A DNA stretch of 64,000 nt, taken from assembly GCF_001422405.1 (NCBI RefSeq), contig NZ_LMMV01000023.1, forward strand, positions 304,843 through 368,842. Reading direction: 5' to 3'. Positions within the stretch are counted from its first letter, which is position 1. Each line of letters begins with the position of its first letter. Position numbers and translations under genes: made by a program. This document shows, piece after piece, positions 62,279-64,000 of this stretch. This stretch comes from Pseudorhodoferax sp. Leaf267 (GTDB lineage Bacteria; Pseudomonadota; Gammaproteobacteria; Burkholderiales; Burkholderiaceae_C). A model generated the notes under the pieces. The model saw only the letters and a program-made list of their open reading frames with translations. It was not told the origin of the DNA and did no database searches.

Positions 62279-62653
62279 ATGAAGACAGTTCAGTCGCACC
62301 CTCACAAGTTTCAGGATGCCGAGTGGCCGTTTTTCTCGCCTCAGAATGCGTTGGCGATCTCGACGAAGCCTGTAATTCAAGCGGGCCACCCAATTCTTCT
62401 AGTCAGTCATGACGACGATGGCATTTGGCAAATCCTCTGCGACACAACCACAGCGGAGGAGGATTGCCTCGTCGTCTGTCTTGGGTGCTGTTTTGAGCGA
62501 GATTCAAGCATTGCAGAGTTGGCGGATCTTCCTCCTGGCTGGTTGGCTCAACGTGAGCGTGTCGGTTCTGCGTGGTTTAGGCGTCCAGCTTCGGCAGGCA
62601 ACGCGCCTGAGGTTCAACAAGTCGCTCCAGCGGACGGCTCCGCCGCCCGCTGA
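62279..62653 (+). CDS. Cassette 12: small soluble protein of unknown function
   Basis: The ATG at 62279 is 4 bp after the core; the product is 124 aa. Features are 'EWPFFSPQNALAISTKPVIQ', the acidic turn LLVSHDDDGIWQILCDTT, and CLVVCLGCCFERDSSIAELA with DLPPGWLAQRER. A Cys-rich patch (CLVVCLGCC) stands out. I do not recognise a named family. The last dozen residues and the stop come from attC sequence. Confidence 0.7.
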   Translation: MKTVQSHPHKFQDAEWPFFSPQNALAISTKPVIQAGHPILLVSHDDDGIWQILCDTTTAEEDCLVVCLGCCFERDSSIAELADLPPGWLAQRERVGSAWFRRPASAGNAPEVQQVAPADGSAAR

Positions 62654-62668
62654 GCTTATTCGTTGGGC
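62612..62668 (+). repeat. attC: attC of cassette 12
   Basis: Inverse core GTTCAAC and core GTTGGGC, 57 bp. Central block as in cassettes 2, 4 and 7 except TCC in place of TTC in the loop. Confidence 0.9.
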
Positions 62669-62707
62669 ATCCGAACACCACAGCGCGGTTCTACAAAGGA
62701 AAACACC

Positions 62708-63430
62708 ATGGCTCAATGCACAGCCCCAGTAAATGGTCACCGCACATCAAGCGCCGCTGCCAATTGCCCTGCATGCAGCAGTCGCTATGGCGGCTATCGG
62801 AGCAGCTATGGCTATGGCAGTGGATATGGCACTGGATACGGATCGTCCGGCTCGTCAGGCGGCGGAACCAGCTACGGCGGCGGTAGCCGGTCTGGCGGGG
62901 GCGGCTCCAGGCCGCGCTGGTCGCGGACCGGATCGACCGTCTCGTACACGCCAGCCCAGGTGGCATCGCTTACGCCAGTTCGCGAGGCGGTTGAGGCCCA
63001 AGCGGCGGCGAGGCCAGATCTGCGTGATTGCTTCCTCTGTCATGCCTGGGATGATCGCCGGGGAGCCGCCAAACAACTGCACGACCTCCTTGAGGCGGCT
63101 GGCGTAAAAGTGTGGTTCAGCGAGAAGGACTTGGGTCTTGGTGTTCCGATGATGCGCGCGATTGACAAGGGCTTGGCCGCCTCAAAGATTGGGCTTGTTC
63201 TTGTGACCCCCGCACTGTTGAAGGGACTTCCGAAAGAGGGCGTCGCGGACAAGGAACTGTCAACGCTTCTGGCGGGCAACCGGCTCGTGCCGATCGTCCA
63301 CGATACAACGTACGCGGCACTCCGCGAGGTCAGTCCAATGCTTGCTTCGCGAAGCGGCCTAGACACTTCGGAGGATTCGATGGAAGTAGTCGCCACCAAA
63401 ATCGCCGAGCTCGTTGCAATCTGGAGTTGA
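62708..63430 (+). CDS. Cassette 13: TIR-domain protein with zinc-knuckle-like N-terminus and Gly/Tyr-rich linker
   Basis: An ATG at 62708 with AAAGGAAAA upstream gives 240 aa. Residues 4-23 have a Cys-x6-His-x8-Cys-x2-Cys pattern (CTAPVNGHR... CPAC) that could bind zinc. Residues 25-70 are a Gly/Ser/Tyr-rich linker. Residues 107-240 are a TIR domain: DCFLCHAWDDRRGAAKQLHD, 'GVKVWFSEKDLGLGVPMMRA' and IDKGLAASKIGLVLVTPALL. Many bacterial TIRs degrade NAD or make signalling nucleotides in phage defence. By eye, the residue aligned to the SARM1 catalytic glutamate is Gly143, though Glu139 is close, so enzyme activity is uncertain. A defence role is inference. Confidence 0.88.
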   Translation: MAQCTAPVNGHRTSSAAANCPACSSRYGGYRSSYGYGSGYGTGYGSSGSSGGGTSYGGGSRSGGGGSRPRWSRTGSTVSYTPAQVASLTPVREAVEAQAAARPDLRDCFLCHAWDDRRGAAKQLHDLLEAAGVKVWFSEKDLGLGVPMMRAIDKGLAASKIGLVLVTPALLKGLPKEGVADKELSTLLAGNRLVPIVHDTTYAALREVSPMLASRSGLDTSEDSMEVVATKIAELVAIWS

Positions 63431-63459
63431 CTGCATTGAATGAAAGCCGGACCGCTGAT

Positions 63460-63531
63460 GCCTAACCATTCCATCGAGCGGATGTCCAGCCGGCTGCGCC
63501 GTCAGGCCACCGCTCATGTCAAACGTTGGGC
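63460..63531 (+). repeat. attC: attC of cassette 13
   Basis: Inverse core GCCTAAC and core GTTGGGC, 72 bp, the longest here, with an enlarged central stem-loop (GCCGGCTGCGCC region). The left-end core of the cassette (GTTGGGC) differs by one base from the expected GTTAGGC. Confidence 0.85.
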
Positions 63532-63534
63532 GTC

Positions 63535-63942
63535 ATGAACATTCGCGCAATTCATCCTTCAGAGCTTGAAGCTACGTATGCGTTGCTCAGTTCGTCGGGG
63601 TGGTCTCATCGTCTGCGCTCCATGTTGGAGTTTTCAGCATTGGTCGCGGCAAGTGATCGCGCATACGTGGCGGTCTTACCAGGTGGTCAAGTTGTTGGCT
63701 TCGCGCGTGCCCTTACGGACGGTTTGTCGAACGGCTATCTGTCTATGGTTGTTGTTGCGCCGGAATTTCGCCGGCAGGGTGTCGGCCGTGCCCTGGTTGC
63801 CGGTGTCACTGCGGAAACTCCGGGTGTGACTTGGGTCCTGCGCGCCGGGCGCGAAGGCGCGTCCGAGTTCTTTGGTCGTCTTGGCTTGGCGGTTTCAAAC
63901 TTGAAGTGCAACGCCGGCAATGAGATCCGCAGTGAGTTGTGA
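63535..63942 (+). CDS. Cassette 14: GNAT-family acetyltransferase (cassette incomplete)
   Basis: The 135-aa protein is a compact GNAT: 'IRAIHPSELEATYALLSSSG', 'LSNGYLSMVVVAPEFRRQGV', then GRALVAGVTAE with the RRQGVGRAL acetyl-CoA motif, and 'REGASEFFGRLGLAVSN'. The ATG is 3 bp after the core GTTGGGC. The matching inverse core GCCCAAC does not occur in the 58 bp left, so the attC lies beyond the window. The array therefore continues. Confidence 0.87.
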   Translation: MNIRAIHPSELEATYALLSSSGWSHRLRSMLEFSALVAASDRAYVAVLPGGQVVGFARALTDGLSNGYLSMVVVAPEFRRQGVGRALVAGVTAETPGVTWVLRAGREGASEFFGRLGLAVSNLKCNAGNEIRSEL

Positions 63943-64000
63943 GAACACTTCATGCGGGGAGTGGAAGTTGAGGATTTTGCGCGGACGGTGGTTGAGCATG

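Larger units (their letters stand above)
55345..64000. mobile_element. Chromosomal integron: intI, attI and a cassette array (continues past the window)
   Basis: The unit comprises an integron integrase on the minus strand, an attI region, and 13 complete gene cassettes plus one cut by the window edge. Each complete cassette holds one plus-strand ORF and an attC of 57-72 bp. For every complete cassette, the core at its left end matches the reverse complement of the inverse core of its own attC (exact in 11 cases; one mismatch in cassettes 8 and 13). No transposon ends are seen beside it, which supports a sedentary chromosomal integron rather than a class 1 mobile one. Confidence 0.95.

Noticed and set aside
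56932..63531. Regularly spaced similar repeats that could suggest a CRISPR array
   Set aside because: The repeats are 57-72 bp, palindromic with variable cores, and spaced by whole genes; they are attC sites.
63952..64000. Possible second ORF at the window edge (MRGVEVEDFARTVVEH...)
   Set aside because: Only 49 bp are visible and no ribosome site is clear. It could be a second gene of cassette 14, but it cannot be supported here.

Overview
The window is high-GC DNA from a betaproteobacterium, most likely Comamonadaceae or a close relative in Burkholderiales. The gene order and protein character point there, as do the GC-rich intergenic repeats and the integron type; this placement is inference, because no rRNA gene or phylogenetic marker is present. 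There are no tRNAs, rRNAs, CRISPR arrays or insertion sequences.

Layout. (1) 1-13.3 kb: flagellar rod, hook and ring operon on the minus strand (flgB to flgL, then a truncated HDOD-domain gene). Divergent flgA, flgM and flgN lie on the plus strand, with a sigma-28 promoter before flgM. (2) 13.5-14.3 kb: a stand-alone PEP-CTERM secreted protein with its own terminator. (3) 14.4-23.8 kb, minus strand: fliA, a degenerate flhG-like gene, flhF, flhA and flhB, then cheZ, cheY, motB and motA. (4) 24.1-37.0 kb, plus strand: a glycosylation island. It has one giant gene (about 2530 aa) with four TPR plus GT41 (SPINDLY/OGT-like) glycosyltransferase modules, translationally coupled to a CDP-glucose pathway (cytidylyltransferase, 4,6-dehydratase, 3,5-epimerase-like cupin, epimerase/reductase, two methyltransferases, a hexapeptide acyltransferase). 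(5) 37.0-42.2 kb: two divergent flagellin paralogues, fliD, fliS and fliT. (6) 42.2-55.3 kb: a GGDEF gene, fliE, and the fliF to fliR operon for MS-ring, C-ring, export apparatus and hook-length control. (7) 55.3-64 kb: a chromosomal integron. It comprises the integrase gene intI on the minus strand behind a LexA-overlapped promoter, attI, and an array of 13 complete cassettes plus one running off the window.

How it fits together. Sections 1, 3, 5 and 6 supply nearly a whole polar-type flagellum with stator and CheY/CheZ output. The island in section 4 sits between the stator and flagellin genes, so its likely job is to make an unusual CDP-linked, methylated and acylated 6-deoxyhexose and attach it to flagellin. 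The four-module transferase is the obvious candidate enzyme.

The integron is independent of the flagellum. Its left boundary abuts fliR tail-to-tail with 14 bp between stop codons. By eye the cassettes are lower in GC than the flagellar genes. They encode a FosX-type fosfomycin hydrolase, a TIR-domain protein, a WapI-like immunity protein, two GNAT acetyltransferases, a MOSC protein, an NTF2-like protein, small membrane proteins and several unknowns. Every complete cassette boundary was confirmed by matching its left-end core to the inverse core of its own attC.
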